A stretch of DNA of 64,000 nucleotides from Lactobacillus paragasseri (lineage in GTDB: Bacteria > Bacillota > Bacilli > Lactobacillales > Lactobacillaceae): NCBI RefSeq assembly GCF_003584685.1, contig NZ_AP018549.1:1364001-1428000 (forward strand), written 5' to 3'. The position numbers were made by a program, and so were the translations under genes. The notes under the pieces were generated by a model, which did not search any database, had not been told where the DNA came from, and saw only the letters and a program-made list of their open reading frames with translations. The stretch's first letter is position 1; the number at the start of each line of letters is the position of its first letter. Of the stretch, positions 35,144-45,537 are shown piece after piece.

Positions 35144-35200
35144 TTAACTCCACACTCCTTTGCGTGTAGAAAAATAACTACTGTTTCACTTACAATTATT

Positions 35201-35209
35201 ATTGTATCA
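35201..35209 (-). promoter_or_regulatory. spx promoter (extended -10)
   Basis: On the minus strand TGA-TACAAT forms an extended -10 box; a weak TTACAA lies 17 bases upstream. The surrounding 35150-35300 is AT-rich and non-coding, with partial repeats of TTGTAAG. Confidence 0.55.
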
Positions 35210-35310
35210 CAAATACTTGTTTTTTGTAAGTTGTAATTAGATTTCTTCTTATTATCTTACAAATATTACTTTATCAGTAAATAATGAAGTTTGTGTGAAG
35301 TTTTGAAAGA

Positions 35311-35336
35311 AAAAAGAGTACTTACGTACTCTTTTT
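35311..35336 (-). terminator. intrinsic terminator after ptsI
   Basis: A perfect 11-pair stem (AAAAAGAGTAC / GTACTCTTTTT) with a TTAC-type loop; T-rich tail on the minus strand. Confidence 0.85.
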
Positions 35337-35339
35337 CTA

Positions 35340-37079
35340 TTAATCATTAATGTTAAGCTTCTTCATAGTTTCTTCAACTAACTTCTTGTTTTCATCGGCA
35401 GTTTCTGAAACAAAACAAGCTTTATTAGCTAATTCTTTAATATCTTCAGTATTGATCTTCTTCATCAAACTTCTGATACGTAAGATTGAAGTTGCACTCA
35501 TCGAATATTCATCAAGTCCCATTGATAAAAGAATTGGGAACATGATATCATCACCAGCAGCTTCACCACACATACCACACCAAATACCGTTTTCATGAGC
35601 ACCATCAATAGTGTGCTTAATCAAACGTAAAACAGATGGGTTATATGGTTGATAAAGATAAGAAACATTATCGTTACCACGATCGGCAGCCATAGTATAT
35701 TGGATTAAATCGTTAGTTCCAATTGAGAAGAAATCAACTTCTTTAGCAAATTGGTCAGCTAACACTGCAGCAGCTGGAACTTCGATCATCATACCAACTT
35801 GTAGGTCGTCACCGACCTTCACGCCTTCTTTAACAAGTTTATCTTTTTCTTCAGCTAAGATTTGCTTAGCTTCACGTAATTCTGCCAAAGTACCAATCAT
35901 TGGGAACATAATTCCTAATGGACCATATGCAGAAGCACGAAGTAAAGCTCTTAATTGAGTTATAAAGATATCCTTGTATTGCATTGAAAGACGAATAGCA
36001 CGAACACCTAGGAATGGGTTCATTTCTTCTGGAAGATCCCAATAATCTAAGTGCTTGTCACCACCGATATCACAAGTTCTAATGATAGTTTGCTTACCAT
36101 CCATATCTTTGATAACTTCCTTATAAGCATCGAATTGAGCTTCTTCAGATGGGAAGTCTTTTGAATTCATGTATAAGAATTCAGTTCTGTACAAACCAAT
36201 TGCTTCAGCACCGTTTTCTTTTACACCCTTCATATCATTAGGAGTACCAATGTTAGCGGCAATGATAAACTTCTTATTATCTGCAGTTACAGATGGTTCA
36301 TTCTTTAACTTCTTCCATTCTTCCTTTTGCTTAGCAAAGGCTTCACCTTTCTTGGTGTACTCTTCAACTTGAGCATCAGTTGGGTTAACAATAGCATCAC
36401 CATCTAAACCGTCAGCAATAAGCATATCACCATCTTTAACGTCTTTAGTAATGCTTTCAGTACCTACAACAGCTGGAATTTCTAATGAACGAGCCATGAT
36501 TGCTGAGTGAGCAGTTCTACCACCAATATCAGTTACAAATCCCTTAACATACTTTTTGTTAAGTTGAGCTGTATCACTTGGTGTTAAATCATAAGCCACA
36601 ACAACAACTTCATGGTCAATAGCTGCAGGATCTGGTAATTTCTTACCAAGAAGGTGTGCCATAATACGTTTTGAAACATCACGTACGTCAGCTGCACGTT
36701 CTTGCATATATGCATTATCAGTCATGCCTTCAAAGATGGTAATAAACTTTTGAGCAGTTTCATCTAATTCAGCTTCAGCATTAACTTTTTGATCTTTGAT
36801 TTCTGTTTCAATGGCACCAGTAAATTCTGGGTCACTTAGGAAGAGAAGGTGAGCATCAAAAACTTGTGCTTCTTCTGCTCCTAAACTTTCCTTAGCCTTA
36901 TCACGAACTTTTTCCAGTTCTTTAGTTGATTCTTCAACAACTTTTTTAAAACGAGCTACTTCAGCATCAACATCGCTAACTGAGGTTTTAGAAAACGAAA
37001 GGTCAGGTTCTACCAAAAGGTAGGCTGGTGCAACTGCAATACCATCACTGGCAGCAATTCCCTTTAAAGTTTTCGACAT
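35340..37079 (-). CDS. ptsI: phosphoenolpyruvate--protein phosphotransferase (enzyme I)
   Basis: Takes the phosphate of phosphoenolpyruvate and passes it to HPr, the first step of all PTS sugar uptake. 579 residues. The phosphorylated His is in [18 protein letters not shown] near residue 190. The PEP-binding barrel carries [16 protein letters not shown] residues near 296 and the signature [19 protein letters not shown] near 447; the active-site Cys is in [10 protein letters not shown] near 500. It shares one base with ptsH and is coupled to it. Confidence 0.97.
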   Translation of the reverse strand: MSKTLKGIAASDGIAVAPAYLLVEPDLSFSKTSVSDVDAEVARFKKVVEESTKELEKVRDKAKESLGAEEAQVFDAHLLFLSDPEFTGAIETEIKDQKVNAEAELDETAQKFITIFEGMTDNAYMQERAADVRDVSKRIMAHLLGKKLPDPAAIDHEVVVVAYDLTPSDTAQLNKKYVKGFVTDIGGRTAHSAIMARSLEIPAVVGTESITKDVKDGDMLIADGLDGDAIVNPTDAQVEEYTKKGEAFAKQKEEWKKLKNEPSVTADNKKFIIAANIGTPNDMKGVKENGAEAIGLYRTEFLYMNSKDFPSEEAQFDAYKEVIKDMDGKQTIIRTCDIGGDKHLDYWDLPEEMNPFLGVRAIRLSMQYKDIFITQLRALLRASAYGPLGIMFPMIGTLAELREAKQILAEEKDKLVKEGVKVGDDLQVGMMIEVPAAAVLADQFAKEVDFFSIGTNDLIQYTMAADRGNDNVSYLYQPYNPSVLRLIKHTIDGAHENGIWCGMCGEAAGDDIMFPILLSMGLDEYSMSATSILRIRSLMKKINTEDIKELANKACFVSETADENKKLVEETMKKLNIND

Positions 37080-37345
37080 TATTCAGCTAAACCTTCCTTT
37101 TTCATAGTGTCAGCAATAGCTTCGATTGCTTCTTTAGCATCGTCACCATCAGCAGTAATAGTTACATCTGCACCTTGGCCAACACCTAAAGACATAACAC
37201 CCATAATTGACTTCAAGTTTACTGATTTACCGTTGTATTCCAAGTTAATATCTGAATTAAACTTAGATGCTGCTTGTACCAACAAAGTAGCTGGACGAGC
37301 ATGAATACCAGTTTCAGCAACAATATGAAATTCGCGTTTTTCCAT
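37079..37345 (-). CDS. ptsH: phosphocarrier protein HPr
   Basis: 88 residues. His15, which carries the phosphate from enzyme I, lies in [12 protein letters not shown]. Ser46, the HprK target used for CcpA-mediated carbon repression, lies in [13 protein letters not shown]. The HprK enzyme is encoded at 2434-3393. The ribosome-binding site is AAAGGAG. A cre-like palindrome lies about 94 bases upstream of the start. Confidence 0.98.
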   Translation of the reverse strand: MEKREFHIVAETGIHARPATLLVQAASKFNSDINLEYNGKSVNLKSIMGVMSLGVGQGADVTITADGDDAKEAIEAIADTMKKEGLAE

Positions 37346-37438
37346 TTTAAATTATCTCCTTTAAAATCAAAAATAATCGGGAGTTTTATACCCACTCGTT
37401 TATTAGGTTATCATGTTTTTTAAATGAAAACAACACAA

Positions 37439-37454
37439 ATGTAAATGTTTACAT
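37439..37454. promoter_or_regulatory. cre-like palindrome upstream of ptsHI
   Basis: ATGTAAATGTTTACAT has 7-base arms around TG. It matches the CcpA operator pattern except for T in place of the central C. It lies upstream of a possible ptsH extended -10 (TGATAACCT) and beside the end of the 60-codon gene. Confidence 0.45.
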
Positions 37455-37464
37455 TATAAGTTGC

Positions 37465-37647
37465 TTAATTTTCATTATCAGATAAGGTATAGATTATATC
37501 CCCACCACGTTGAGCAATTCCAGTTATACTTTGCCTTTTACCATAGCTTCTAAGTGCCAATTGAAATTGAAAGGCATCTTTAGGACTAACTCTATATTCT
37601 TTTAGTTCGCCACTCACGATTTGATCTAGTATTTTTTTATAATCCAT
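37465..37647 (-). CDS. small protein of unknown function
   Basis: 60 residues with no membrane segment; I do not recognise it. An AAGGAG lies 15 bases before the ATG, rather far, and an in-frame stop just upstream rules out an earlier start. It is read in the same direction as ptsHI and divergent from clpE. The composition is normal for the neighbourhood, so it is probably a genuine lactobacillus gene. Confidence 0.55.
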   Translation of the reverse strand: MDYKKILDQIVSGELKEYRVSPKDAFQFQLALRSYGKRQSITGIAQRGGDIIYTLSDNEN

Positions 37648-37744
37648 ATCTTATAAATTTCACTCCTTAAATTTTGTTAGTCTAGTAAAAAATTAATTCT
37701 TCACCTATTGTAGCAATTATTCATCAAAAATCTAATCTAACTAC

Positions 37745-37773
37745 TTGCAATTAGTAAGTATCCGTACTATGAT
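37745..37773 (+). promoter_or_regulatory. clpE promoter
   Basis: -35 TTGCAA (37745-37750), an exact 17-base spacer, and -10 TATGAT (37768-37773). Transcription should begin near 37780, immediately before the CIRCE element. Confidence 0.7.
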
Positions 37774-37782
37774 ATTACCAAG

Positions 37783-37809
37783 TTAGCACTTGAGTATCAA
37801 GAGTGCTAA
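37783..37809. promoter_or_regulatory. CIRCE element (HrcA operator) upstream of clpE
   Basis: TTAGCACTT and GAGTGCTAA form 9-base arms separated by exactly 9 bases. This matches the CIRCE consensus (TTAGCACTC-N9-GAGTGCTAA) at all but one base. It lies just after the predicted transcription start, the usual place for HrcA repression. No CtsR-type heptad repeat is seen in this leader. Confidence 0.88.
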
Positions 37810-37853
37810 AATAACAATATAGCCTGTATATTATAAGAAAGGCGGAAATATTA

Positions 37854-40022
37854 ATGCTATGCGATAACTGTCATGAACGTCCTGCCTCAATTCATCTTTA
37901 TACAAATGTTAATGGGCAAGATCGTGAAATATCATTATGCCAACAATGTTATCAAGAATTAAAAAATCAACAAGGACAAATTAATAATATGAATAATAAC
38001 AATGCTTTTTTTGGCGATTTTGATGATTTATTAAACGCCTTAAACAATAGTAATAACGAACAAAATAACTCTCAAGAACGGGATCCACGAATGCAAATGG
38101 GTGGTGGACGTCGCGGTGGTAATAACGGTGGTCAAAAATCATTATTAGACCAATATGGAACTGACTTAACTGATCTAGCAAAGAAAGGAAAAATTGATCC
38201 AGTTATTGGACGTGATAAAGAAATCGCTAGAGTTATTGAGATCTTAAACAGACGTACCAAAAACAATCCAGTTCTAATTGGAGAAGCCGGCGTTGGTAAA
38301 ACAGCCGTTGTTGAAGGACTAGCACAACAAATTGTCGACGGATCCGTTCCTGCTAAGCTACAAGATAAGCGTATTATTTCACTAAATATGGTTTCGATGG
38401 TTCAAGGTACTGGCATTCGTGGTCAATTTGAACAAAGAATGCAGCAACTAATTAAAGAACTTGAACAAAATGACAATATCATTTTATTTATTGATGAAAT
38501 TCATGAATTAGTCGGTGCGGGTAACGCTGAAGGTGGTATGGACGCTGGCAATATTATCAAACCAGCCTTAGCTCGTGGAGATTTCCAACTAATTGGTGCA
38601 ACTACCATCAAAGAATATCGAAACATTGAGAAAGATTCTGCTTTAGCACGTAGGTTTCAACCAGTTGAAGTTAAAGAACCAACTACTGAAGAAACAGTTA
38701 AAATTTTACAAGGTATTCGTAAACGCTACGAAGATTATCACCATGTTCATTATACTGATGAAGCAATTCAAGCTGCCGTTGCCCTTTCATCTCGTTACAT
38801 TCAAGATCGTTTCTTACCTGATAAAGCCATTGACCTTCTAGACGAAGCTGGTTCAAGAATGAACCTTACCATTCCTTATGTCGATAGCGAAAAAATCAAA
38901 GAAAGATTAGATGCAGCTGAAAACTTAAAGCAAGAAGCCTTGAAGAATGAAGACTATGAAAAAGCAGCATACTATCGCGATCAAATTGAAAAATATGAAA
39001 AATTAAAAGATCAAAAAGTAGATCCAGATCACACACCTCAGATTACCGAAAAGATCATGAATAAGATTGTTGAAGAAAAAACTAATATTCCTGTTGGCGA
39101 CCTACAAAAACAGGAAGAAACTCAATTAAAGAACTTATCAACCGATCTTAAAGATAATGTAATTGGTCAAAATAAAGCTGTTGAAACTGTTGCTCGCGCA
39201 ATTCGTCGTAACCGTGTTGGTTTTAACAAGTCCGGCCGTCCAATTGGCTCATTCCTTTTTGTAGGACCAACTGGCGTTGGTAAAACAGAGTTAGCTAAGC
39301 AATTAGCTAAACAAATCTTTGGTACTGAAGATGCGATGATTCGTTTTGACATGAGTGAATATATGGAACAATATTCAGTATCTAAGTTAATTGGCTCTGC
39401 TCCAGGTTACGTAGGATACGAAGAAGCAGGTCAATTGACTGAGAGAGTACGTCACAATCCTTACAGCTTAATTCTATTTGACGAAATTGAAAAGGCTCAT
39501 CCGGATGTACTTCACCTTTTCTTACAAATTCTTGACGATGGTCGCTTAACTGATTCACAAGGTCGTACTGTTTCATTTAAAGACACAATTATTATTATGA
39601 CTTCTAATGCTGGTCAAGGAATTAAAGAAGCAAACGTTGGTTTTGCTGCTGAAAACAGTCATCAAGAACAATTTAAGAATACCCTTGGTCAATACTTCAA
39701 ACCTGAATTTTTAAATAGACTAGATGATATTGTTGAATTTAATTCACTTGATAAGAAGGACTTAATTAAGATTGTCGACTTGATGCTTGCTAATACTAAC
39801 AATATGGTTAAAGATCAAGGTCTTCATATTGAAGTTACTCCAGAAGCAAAGGAACTACTTGTAGAAAAAGGCTATGATCCATCTATGGGTGCTCGTCCTC
39901 TTCGTCGTACAATCCAAGAAGAAATCGAAGACAAAGTTGCAGATTACAAGTTAGACAATCCTGCAGCTAAAAAATTAAAGGCTAGTGTAGTAGATAACAA
40001 CATTGTAATCAGTGAAAATTAA
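37854..40022 (+). CDS. clpE: Clp ATPase ClpE
   Basis: Hsp100 unfoldase that works with ClpP on misfolded proteins after heat stress. 722 residues. The N-terminal zinc finger (CDNC...CQQC, residues 3-31) defines ClpE, followed by an Asn/Gly-rich linker to about residue 95. The first AAA+ domain has GEAGVGKT near 143. A UVR-type coiled coil (about 345-385) leads to the second AAA+ domain, with GPTGVGKT near 470 and the C-terminal D2 region. A CIRCE element indicates HrcA control, unlike the CtsR control usual for this gene in other Firmicutes. Confidence 0.96.
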   Translation: MLCDNCHERPASIHLYTNVNGQDREISLCQQCYQELKNQQGQINNMNNNNAFFGDFDDLLNALNNSNNEQNNSQERDPRMQMGGGRRGGNNGGQKSLLDQYGTDLTDLAKKGKIDPVIGRDKEIARVIEILNRRTKNNPVLIGEAGVGKTAVVEGLAQQIVDGSVPAKLQDKRIISLNMVSMVQGTGIRGQFEQRMQQLIKELEQNDNIILFIDEIHELVGAGNAEGGMDAGNIIKPALARGDFQLIGATTIKEYRNIEKDSALARRFQPVEVKEPTTEETVKILQGIRKRYEDYHHVHYTDEAIQAAVALSSRYIQDRFLPDKAIDLLDEAGSRMNLTIPYVDSEKIKERLDAAENLKQEALKNEDYEKAAYYRDQIEKYEKLKDQKVDPDHTPQITEKIMNKIVEEKTNIPVGDLQKQEETQLKNLSTDLKDNVIGQNKAVETVARAIRRNRVGFNKSGRPIGSFLFVGPTGVGKTELAKQLAKQIFGTEDAMIRFDMSEYMEQYSVSKLIGSAPGYVGYEEAGQLTERVRHNPYSLILFDEIEKAHPDVLHLFLQILDDGRLTDSQGRTVSFKDTIIIMTSNAGQGIKEANVGFAAENSHQEQFKNTLGQYFKPEFLNRLDDIVEFNSLDKKDLIKIVDLMLANTNNMVKDQGLHIEVTPEAKELLVEKGYDPSMGARPLRRTIQEEIEDKVADYKLDNPAAKKLKASVVDNNIVISEN

Positions 40023-40040
40023 GTCTCCCAATACTAAGTA

Positions 40041-40069
40041 AGAGCCACATAAATGTGACTCTTTTTTTA
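40041..40069 (+). terminator. intrinsic terminator after clpE
   Basis: AGAG and CACAT pair with ATGTG and CTCT around one mismatch, followed by seven T. Confidence 0.75.
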
Positions 40070-40149
40070 TTTATTTTTATAAATCTTCTAAAAAGGTTAT
40101 ACTTAAGTTGGGATTTTAAAGACACATTTATATTATCGAGGTTATAAAT

Positions 40150-40431
40150 ATGATGCATTTAATTGATATTACAAATAGCTACCGTGATTTAGTTCAAAGA
40201 CAGCTAGCAGCTACCAATAGTCAATTCGTAAAGGTTTACTCTTTAGGTAATACCACAATAGTATATAGCGAAACTACTGATAAAATCGAAATCGTAATGG
40301 AAAATCATAAACGTCCTATTAGACAAGACGAAGTAGAGTTTGTCATTAAGCGTTTAATTCATGAAGATCGCATTTACGATATAACAGTTGATAAGAGTAG
40401 AAAGATTATTTCTATTACTTGCGATCGATAA
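40150..40431 (+). CDS. small conserved protein (DUF1827-like)
   Basis: 93 residues, soluble, with alternating strands and helices. The N-terminal pattern (LIDITNSYRDLVQRQL, then FVKVYSLGNTTIVYSE) resembles DUF1827 proteins of lactobacilli and enterococci as I remember them. It may start at the first or second ATG; GAGG is 8 bases upstream. It is a stand-alone unit between clpE and the convergent prfC. Function is unknown. Confidence 0.65.
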   Translation: MMHLIDITNSYRDLVQRQLAATNSQFVKVYSLGNTTIVYSETTDKIEIVMENHKRPIRQDEVEFVIKRLIHEDRIYDITVDKSRKIISITCDR

Positions 40432-40441
40432 AATCGCATTT

Positions 40442-40471
40442 AAAAAGCCATGGAAAATTCCATGGCTTTTT
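40442..40471. terminator. bidirectional terminator between the DUF1827-like gene and prfC
   Basis: A 14-base perfect inverted repeat (AAAAAGCCATGGAA / TTCCATGGCTTTTT) with a 2-base centre. Confidence 0.9.
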
Positions 40472-40483
40472 ATTTGGGCTTTA

Positions 40484-42052
40484 TTATAATCTTGAAGTTA
40501 ATTCAACATCTGGATATTTATCTTTAAACCATCTTTCTGCAAAAGCATTTTCAAACAGAAATAGTGGCTCACCATTTCTATCTTTTACTAACAAGTTACG
40601 CGAAGATGACATCTTAGGATCTAACTGATCTGGATTAATCCAGCGTGCTACACGATTACCTAAAGTATGAAGCTCTACTTCTGAATTATATTCGTTCTTC
40701 ATTCTAAAAGAAAAGACTTCAAACTGTAATTGACCAACTGCACCTAGGATATAATCATCAGTTGCATAACCACGATAAAGCTGAATTGCACCTTCTTGAA
40801 CCAGTTGGTTCATCCCTTTATGGAAAGACTTTTGCTTCATAACATTCTTAGCAGTCACACGCATAAAGATTTCTGGTGTAAATTGCGGCAAAGCTGGATA
40901 AACAATCTTTTTCTTACCAGCGTAAATTGAATCACCAATTTGAAAGTTACCTGTGTCATATAAACCAACTATATCGCCAGCAACCGCATCAGAAACTTGA
41001 ACTCGTTCGCTAGACATAAATTCAGTTGCATTATTTAATCTAACTGGCTTTCCAGTTCTAGCTAAAGTTACGTCAATCCCCTTTTTAAATTCCCCGCTTC
41101 CGATTCTTACAAAGGCAATTCGATCACGATGGTTAGGATTCATATTAGCCTGAATCTTAAAAACAAACCCAGAAAATTCAGGATCGTCTGCAGCTAATTT
41201 TTCATCATCATTAACAACATGTTCTTGAGGAGCTGGGGCTAAATTAACAAAACTATCTAAAAAAGTCTCAACACCAAAATTAGTTAAAGCAGATCCAAAG
41301 AAGACTGGAGTCTGGTCTCCTTTTAAGATTTTTTCTTTATCAAAAGTATTTCCTGCTTCTTTTAACAAATCAATGTCATCTAAAGTTGATTGATATAAAC
41401 TATCTTGTGCTAAAGGTTCATCTTCTGATAATTTTCCATTTTTATCTAATGGTAAATAGCGATCATCATCATCTTTTCGATAAAGTTCAACACGATTATT
41501 TGCAATATCGTATAATCCTTTTAATTGCTTTCCCATACCAATTGGCCAGTTCATGGCTACGCCTTCAATACCGAGCAAATCTTCTAATTCAGCAATTAAA
41601 TCTAGCGGTTCGCGTCCATCACGATCAAGCTTATTCATAAAAGTAAAGATAGGAATGCCACGCTTTTTTACAACCTTAAATAACTTTTTGGTTTGAGGCT
41701 CAATACCCTTAGCTGAATCAATAACCATTACCGCAGCATCAACTGCCATTAAAGTCCGGTAAGTATCTTCAGAGAAATCTTGGTGTCCAGGAGTATCAAG
41801 AATATTGATTCTCTTTCCCTGATATTCAAACTGCATTACTGAACTAGTTACTGAAATACCACGCTTCTTTTCAATTGCCATCCAGTCACTAGTTGCATAA
41901 TGTCCACTTTTACGTGCTTTAACCGTACCTGCACTTCTAATTACTCCACCAAAAAGAAGCATTTGCTCAGTAATTGTTGTCTTACCCGCATCAGGGTGAG
42001 AAATAATCGCAAATGTGCGTCTTTTTTTCACTTCATCAGTTAACTTTGTCAT
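40484..42052 (-). CDS. prfC: peptide chain release factor 3
   Basis: Translational GTPase that removes RF1 and RF2 from the ribosome after termination. 522 residues. The G1 motif SHPDAGKTT is at 18-26, switch [10 protein letters not shown] is near 85, and the G4 motif NKLD is near 140. The EF-G-like later domains have [15 protein letters not shown] near 435. It shares one base with the corC-like gene upstream (TAATG), indicating coupling. prfB, which it recycles, is also in this window. Confidence 0.96.
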   Translation of the reverse strand: MTKLTDEVKKRRTFAIISHPDAGKTTITEQMLLFGGVIRSAGTVKARKSGHYATSDWMAIEKKRGISVTSSVMQFEYQGKRINILDTPGHQDFSEDTYRTLMAVDAAVMVIDSAKGIEPQTKKLFKVVKKRGIPIFTFMNKLDRDGREPLDLIAELEDLLGIEGVAMNWPIGMGKQLKGLYDIANNRVELYRKDDDDRYLPLDKNGKLSEDEPLAQDSLYQSTLDDIDLLKEAGNTFDKEKILKGDQTPVFFGSALTNFGVETFLDSFVNLAPAPQEHVVNDDEKLAADDPEFSGFVFKIQANMNPNHRDRIAFVRIGSGEFKKGIDVTLARTGKPVRLNNATEFMSSERVQVSDAVAGDIVGLYDTGNFQIGDSIYAGKKKIVYPALPQFTPEIFMRVTAKNVMKQKSFHKGMNQLVQEGAIQLYRGYATDDYILGAVGQLQFEVFSFRMKNEYNSEVELHTLGNRVARWINPDQLDPKMSSSRNLLVKDRNGEPLFLFENAFAERWFKDKYPDVELTSRL

Positions 42053-42918
42053 TAATCTTTAGCTTCTTCCTTTTCTTGTTTTTCTGGAATTGTAAGTAAC
42101 AGCGTTAATAAACGCGAACCCTTCATGCGTCTAGTTGTTAAAACCATCCCATTATCAAGTTTGACGCTTAGCTTTTCTCCTTTAGCTGGAATCATCCCTA
42201 ATTTAGTGATTACGTAACCAGCAACAGTATCCACGTCTTCCATTGCTAAATCGGTTCCGAATTCTTCATTAAAATCAGCTAAAGGCATCTTCCCGTAAAT
42301 TACATATTCTCTTGGAGAGATTTTTGAAAATAGGACTTCAGCCTTATCAACCTCATCATCAATGTCACCAACAATTTCTTCAATTAAATCTTCAATTGTT
42401 GCTAGTCCTACGACACCACCATATTCATCAGTTAAAATTGCAAGCTGCCTTTGAGTTTGCTGCATCTCAACTAACAATTCACCCAATTCAATTGTTTCAG
42501 GTGCAAATAAAGGCTTAAACATTACCTGATCGTAATCTAACTTATCAAAACCGATCTTATGGGCTTTTCGTAAAACCGTTCTAATATGAATGACGCCAAC
42601 AATCTTATCCTTGTCACCATCATAGACCGGTACTCTTGAATAAGGTTCTTTTAAGATTTGATCTAAGTTTTCTTGAAAATTATCATTGATATCAACCATA
42701 AAGGCATCTGTTCTAGGAACCATTACTTCTCGAGCCATTTTTTCTTCAAACTCAAGAATACCTTCCATCATTGAAAATTCACGATCACTAATCTCTTTTT
42801 GTTCATGTAATTTATTTAAAATTTTATTTAGCTTGCGTTGTCCATCAATATCTTCATCGCCGCGAAATTTAGCTCTTAATTTGCTAAATATATCACCCGC
42901 ACCGGGATCACTACTCAT
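42052..42918 (-). CDS. CorC/TlyC-type CBS domain protein
   Basis: 288 residues, cytosolic. Two CBS domains follow the [19 protein letters not shown] segment (about residues 55-190, including [19 protein letters not shown]). A C-terminal CorC/HlyC domain covers about 200-275 ([22 protein letters not shown]). The membrane DUF21 domain of larger family members is absent, as in E. coli CorC, which is linked to magnesium/cobalt efflux. The older name haemolysin C should not be taken as evidence of toxicity. Confidence 0.85.
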   Translation of the reverse strand: MSSDPGAGDIFSKLRAKFRGDEDIDGQRKLNKILNKLHEQKEISDREFSMMEGILEFEEKMAREVMVPRTDAFMVDINDNFQENLDQILKEPYSRVPVYDGDKDKIVGVIHIRTVLRKAHKIGFDKLDYDQVMFKPLFAPETIELGELLVEMQQTQRQLAILTDEYGGVVGLATIEDLIEEIVGDIDDEVDKAEVLFSKISPREYVIYGKMPLADFNEEFGTDLAMEDVDTVAGYVITKLGMIPAKGEKLSVKLDNGMVLTTRRMKGSRLLTLLLTIPEKQEKEEAKD

Positions 42919-43032
42919 CTTAAATTCTCTCTTTCTATTACTGCCTTAATCCCTATTTTAATCATAATTATCGGTAATTATATCATACGGTAATCTATGA
43001 TAAAATAAGGGACAAGAAATGGGGTCTTATAG

Positions 43033-43494
43033 ATGAAAAAACAAAATATCTACTTGGTATTTACATTCTTATTATTAATTCCGTATCTTTGCAGTTTAAC
43101 CTTAATCGGCATCTGCTACAATGCTTTAGTTAGACACTCTAGCGATCTTTTTCGAAGTTTTATTGGTGCCTTAGTTGGAACAATTATCATGTTTGCTATC
43201 AAGGCAACCATTCAACGACCACTTGATTTGGTCTCCGCTAAAGTACCAGATAACTTCTTTAAGCAAATCCTACGTTTCTACAGCATTCGTAGACGTAAAC
43301 TTTTTCTAATTGGCAACTGTTTAGTTGACTTTGTGCTTTGCTGGCTTGCGATGGATCTTGTGAGAAGTTGTTTCTCATTATCCTTTATTATTGGTAACTC
43401 GGTTGGCATTGTTTTATTAATCATGCTAATTTCGACATGTATTGGTGCTTATATCGAATATGACAACCTATCTATTGACCCCAAGCAGAAATAA
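43033..43494 (+). CDS. membrane protein of unknown function
   Basis: 153 residues with four hydrophobic stretches (about 8-30, 42-60, 92-110, 118-140) and a basic loop (RFYSIRRRKLF) between the second and third. I recognise no family. It has a weak GGGG ribosome-binding site. It stands alone on the plus strand, and its terminator lies inside the coding sequence of the convergent gene, whose stop is only 3 bases away. Confidence 0.65.
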   Translation: MKKQNIYLVFTFLLLIPYLCSLTLIGICYNALVRHSSDLFRSFIGALVGTIIMFAIKATIQRPLDLVSAKVPDNFFKQILRFYSIRRRKLFLIGNCLVDFVLCWLAMDLVRSCFSLSFIIGNSVGIVLLIMLISTCIGAYIEYDNLSIDPKQK

Positions 43495-43497
43495 TTA

Positions 43498-43995
43498 TTA
43501 TTTAGCATTACCGTCAGAACTGGCATCCAGATATAAAATCTGTGCCAGTTCTTTTGTTTCTAAGTTCAACTTTGCTAAAACATACGGTTTTTCACTATCT
43601 CCCAGATTCTCATACATTGTAATACCATCTTTAGATAATTTATCTAAAAAAGTCGGAATCACAAAATTTAAAGGTTGACTAAAGAAAGCCAAATTACTAT
43701 TAGGCGTATCAATTTCCGCAATTTCTGAAGCGGGCAATTCAAATTTATTTAATCCAGCACCAGGCATCTGCTTATCATCAGCTAAAACACCATACCAAAA
43801 CATAAAGTTCTCTGGTCCAAACACCACCAAACTTGCACGTTCATTTTCATAGCCATTGTCTTTAATAAACTTTTGAAAGCCTGTATCATTTTCCATTTCT
43901 TGAATAGCTGCTGTATAAGTTTTATTTTCATCAATTTGGTTTGGCATAAAAACCTTACCAATAAAATTATGTGCCGAGTATTTTTCTTTCTTCAT
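43498..43995 (-). CDS. conserved soluble protein of unknown function
   Basis: 165 residues, acidic and without membrane segments. The middle part ([21 protein letters not shown]) and the end ([20 protein letters not shown]) look like a small alpha/beta domain, perhaps SseB-like, but I cannot confirm that. It has a strong AGGGGAGAG ribosome-binding site. It overlaps the end of the DUF402 gene by 29 bases, so the two are surely co-transcribed. An oppositely oriented terminator hairpin is embedded in its 3' end. Confidence 0.65.
   Translation of the reverse strand: MKKEKYSAHNFIGKVFMPNQIDENKTYTAAIQEMENDTGFQKFIKDNGYENERASLVVFGPENFMFWYGVLADDKQMPGAGLNKFELPASEIAEIDTPNSNLAFFSQPLNFVIPTFLDKLSKDGITMYENLGDSEKPYVLAKLNLETKELAQILYLDASSDGNAK
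43516..43556 (+). terminator. plus-strand terminator embedded in the convergent coding sequence
   Basis: AGAACTGGCA pairs with TGCCAGTTCT (10 pairs). After a 2-base bulge, CAGAT pairs with ATCTG, and TTTTG follows on the plus strand. It ends the 43033-43494 gene but lies within codons of the minus-strand gene at 43498-43995. Confidence 0.7.
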
Positions 43996-44557
43996 TTTCT
44001 CTCCCCTTAAAAAAACTACGATCTAAATCAGGACGTAATTGGTTATATCTTTCATACCAAATTTGTGCGAATTTTTTAGCAAACGGGCCCTTCCTTTGAT
44101 CAATCCAATCTAATAATTCAAAACTAGTACTACGCAAAATACTATCAATCTCTTCACTATAATGCCAGCGTTTTTTGTTCATTGCATACTCGTCCGCATC
44201 AAGCAATCTAATCTCCCCATCAGGAAACACCTTAATATCTAAATCATAGTCAATATATTTCAGTGCTTCTCGATCTAATATAAAGGGACTAGCTAAATTA
44301 GCATAATATGCAACTCCATCAGGTCTGAGCATTGCAATCACATTAAACCAAAGTTTACGATGAAAATAAACAATTGCTGGTTCACGGCTAATCCACTTTC
44401 TACCGTCTTCTTCTGTAATCAAAGTTCGATCATTAACGCCAATAATAATATTTTGCTCTGTTTTAACTACCATAGTGTCACGCCAATTTCGATGCAACGT
44501 GCCATTATGCTTATAACTTTGAATTGCGATATAATCGCCTTCACGAGGCATTTCCAT
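43967..44557 (-). CDS. DUF402 nucleoside tri-/diphosphate phosphatase (YgaC/Ntdp-like)
   Basis: 196 residues from the ATG at 44557 (GAGGAGG, 8 bases upstream). The open frame goes 8 codons further but crosses the ribosome-binding site. The domain shows [17 protein letters not shown] at the start, [27 protein letters not shown] near 56-82, and the core [12 protein letters not shown] and [24 protein letters not shown] (about 98-135) with its metal-binding Asp residues. Family members hydrolyse NTPs and NDPs. It follows recX on the same strand. Confidence 0.82.
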   Translation of the reverse strand: MEMPREGDYIAIQSYKHNGTLHRNWRDTMVVKTEQNIIIGVNDRTLITEEDGRKWISREPAIVYFHRKLWFNVIAMLRPDGVAYYANLASPFILDREALKYIDYDLDIKVFPDGEIRLLDADEYAMNKKRWHYSEEIDSILRSTSFELLDWIDQRKGPFAKKFAQIWYERYNQLRPDLDRSFFKGRENEERKILGT

Positions 44558-44593
44558 AATGTGCGCCTCCTCACTAAACATTATACCAGCAAA

Positions 44594-45409
44594 TTAATAT
44601 TCATCTATTTCTTCTAAATCTACTACTTCGCCATTTAAGAAACTATCAATTTCACTACTTGAAAAGCCATGTTGAAACAGATATCTTTTAACCTTCTGCT
44701 TCCTTTTAAAATCTTCATCTCTGCGATAGCGACGCCATGCCTTACTTCCTTGTCTTTTTAAAGCTTCGATTTGTTCATCCTCATCGTTTTCTAAATCTAA
44801 TTTCTCAATTACTAATTCACCTAGCTCTTGATCAAATCCGTGAGCTCGCAATTTGGTCAACGCCTTTTGCTTAATATCCTTATATGAAAGTTTACCTACT
44901 TGATGAATAAGTGAGTGCACTAAGCGAAGACCAGCATCAATCCACTCTTCATCTTCAATTTCATAAAGTGCCTCTTGAATAACGTCAGCTGCAAGACCTT
45001 TTTGCTTTAATTTTCTATCAACAGCTCTTGGTCCATCTTTTCCAACTCGAAGATTATTCTTGATAAACAAACGAGCAAAATTGTTATCATTTAAATAATT
45101 CAACTTAATCAAATTCTTAACGGCGGCTTGACTAGCATCCTGACTAATTTCATGTTTATTTAAATACTCTAAAATTTCATATACACTACGTGGCTGATAA
45201 CTTAAATAAGACATCGCTAGCTGAATAGCATGACTATCTGATTCAGCTTTTTTAATTTCTTTAATGTCTTCAGTACTTAATTCTGTTCCCTTTAAAAGTC
45301 TTTTTTCCGCTAGGGTCCTTTCACTTACGCTAAAAGCATACTCATTATCAATAAAAATATTATAGCGTCCTTTACGTTTTTGCGTGCTTATCTTAGTTAT
45401 AATTGGCAT
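44594..45409 (-). CDS. recX: RecA-modulating protein RecX
   Basis: 271 residues of three-helix repeats (about 60-265), the usual length for Firmicutes RecX. Characteristic segments are AMSYLSYQPRSVYEILEYL near 65, YLNDNNFARLFIKNNLRVGKDGPRAVDRKLKQKG near 105, and AWRRYRRDEDFKRKQKVKRYLFQHGFSSSEID near 230. RecX tunes RecA filament growth. It lies 30 kb from recA here. It is divergent from rlmD across 128 AT-rich bases. Confidence 0.9.
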   Translation of the reverse strand: MPIITKISTQKRKGRYNIFIDNEYAFSVSERTLAEKRLLKGTELSTEDIKEIKKAESDSHAIQLAMSYLSYQPRSVYEILEYLNKHEISQDASQAAVKNLIKLNYLNDNNFARLFIKNNLRVGKDGPRAVDRKLKQKGLAADVIQEALYEIEDEEWIDAGLRLVHSLIHQVGKLSYKDIKQKALTKLRAHGFDQELGELVIEKLDLENDEDEQIEALKRQGSKAWRRYRRDEDFKRKQKVKRYLFQHGFSSSEIDSFLNGEVVDLEEIDEY

Positions 45410-45537
45410 TATCGCACCTTCTTCATTTTTTGGTTTCTTCTATATTATAATAAATTAAATACTTGTATCACTTGAACATAACGCTTATGCTTATTGTGAC
45501 ACTTTTTTCATGAATCAATCGAAATGAGGGCCTTATT

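Noticed and set aside
42052-42918. Haemolysin annotation for the CBS-domain protein
   Set aside because: The CorC/TlyC family name is historical; the protein is a cytosolic CBS protein without toxin features.
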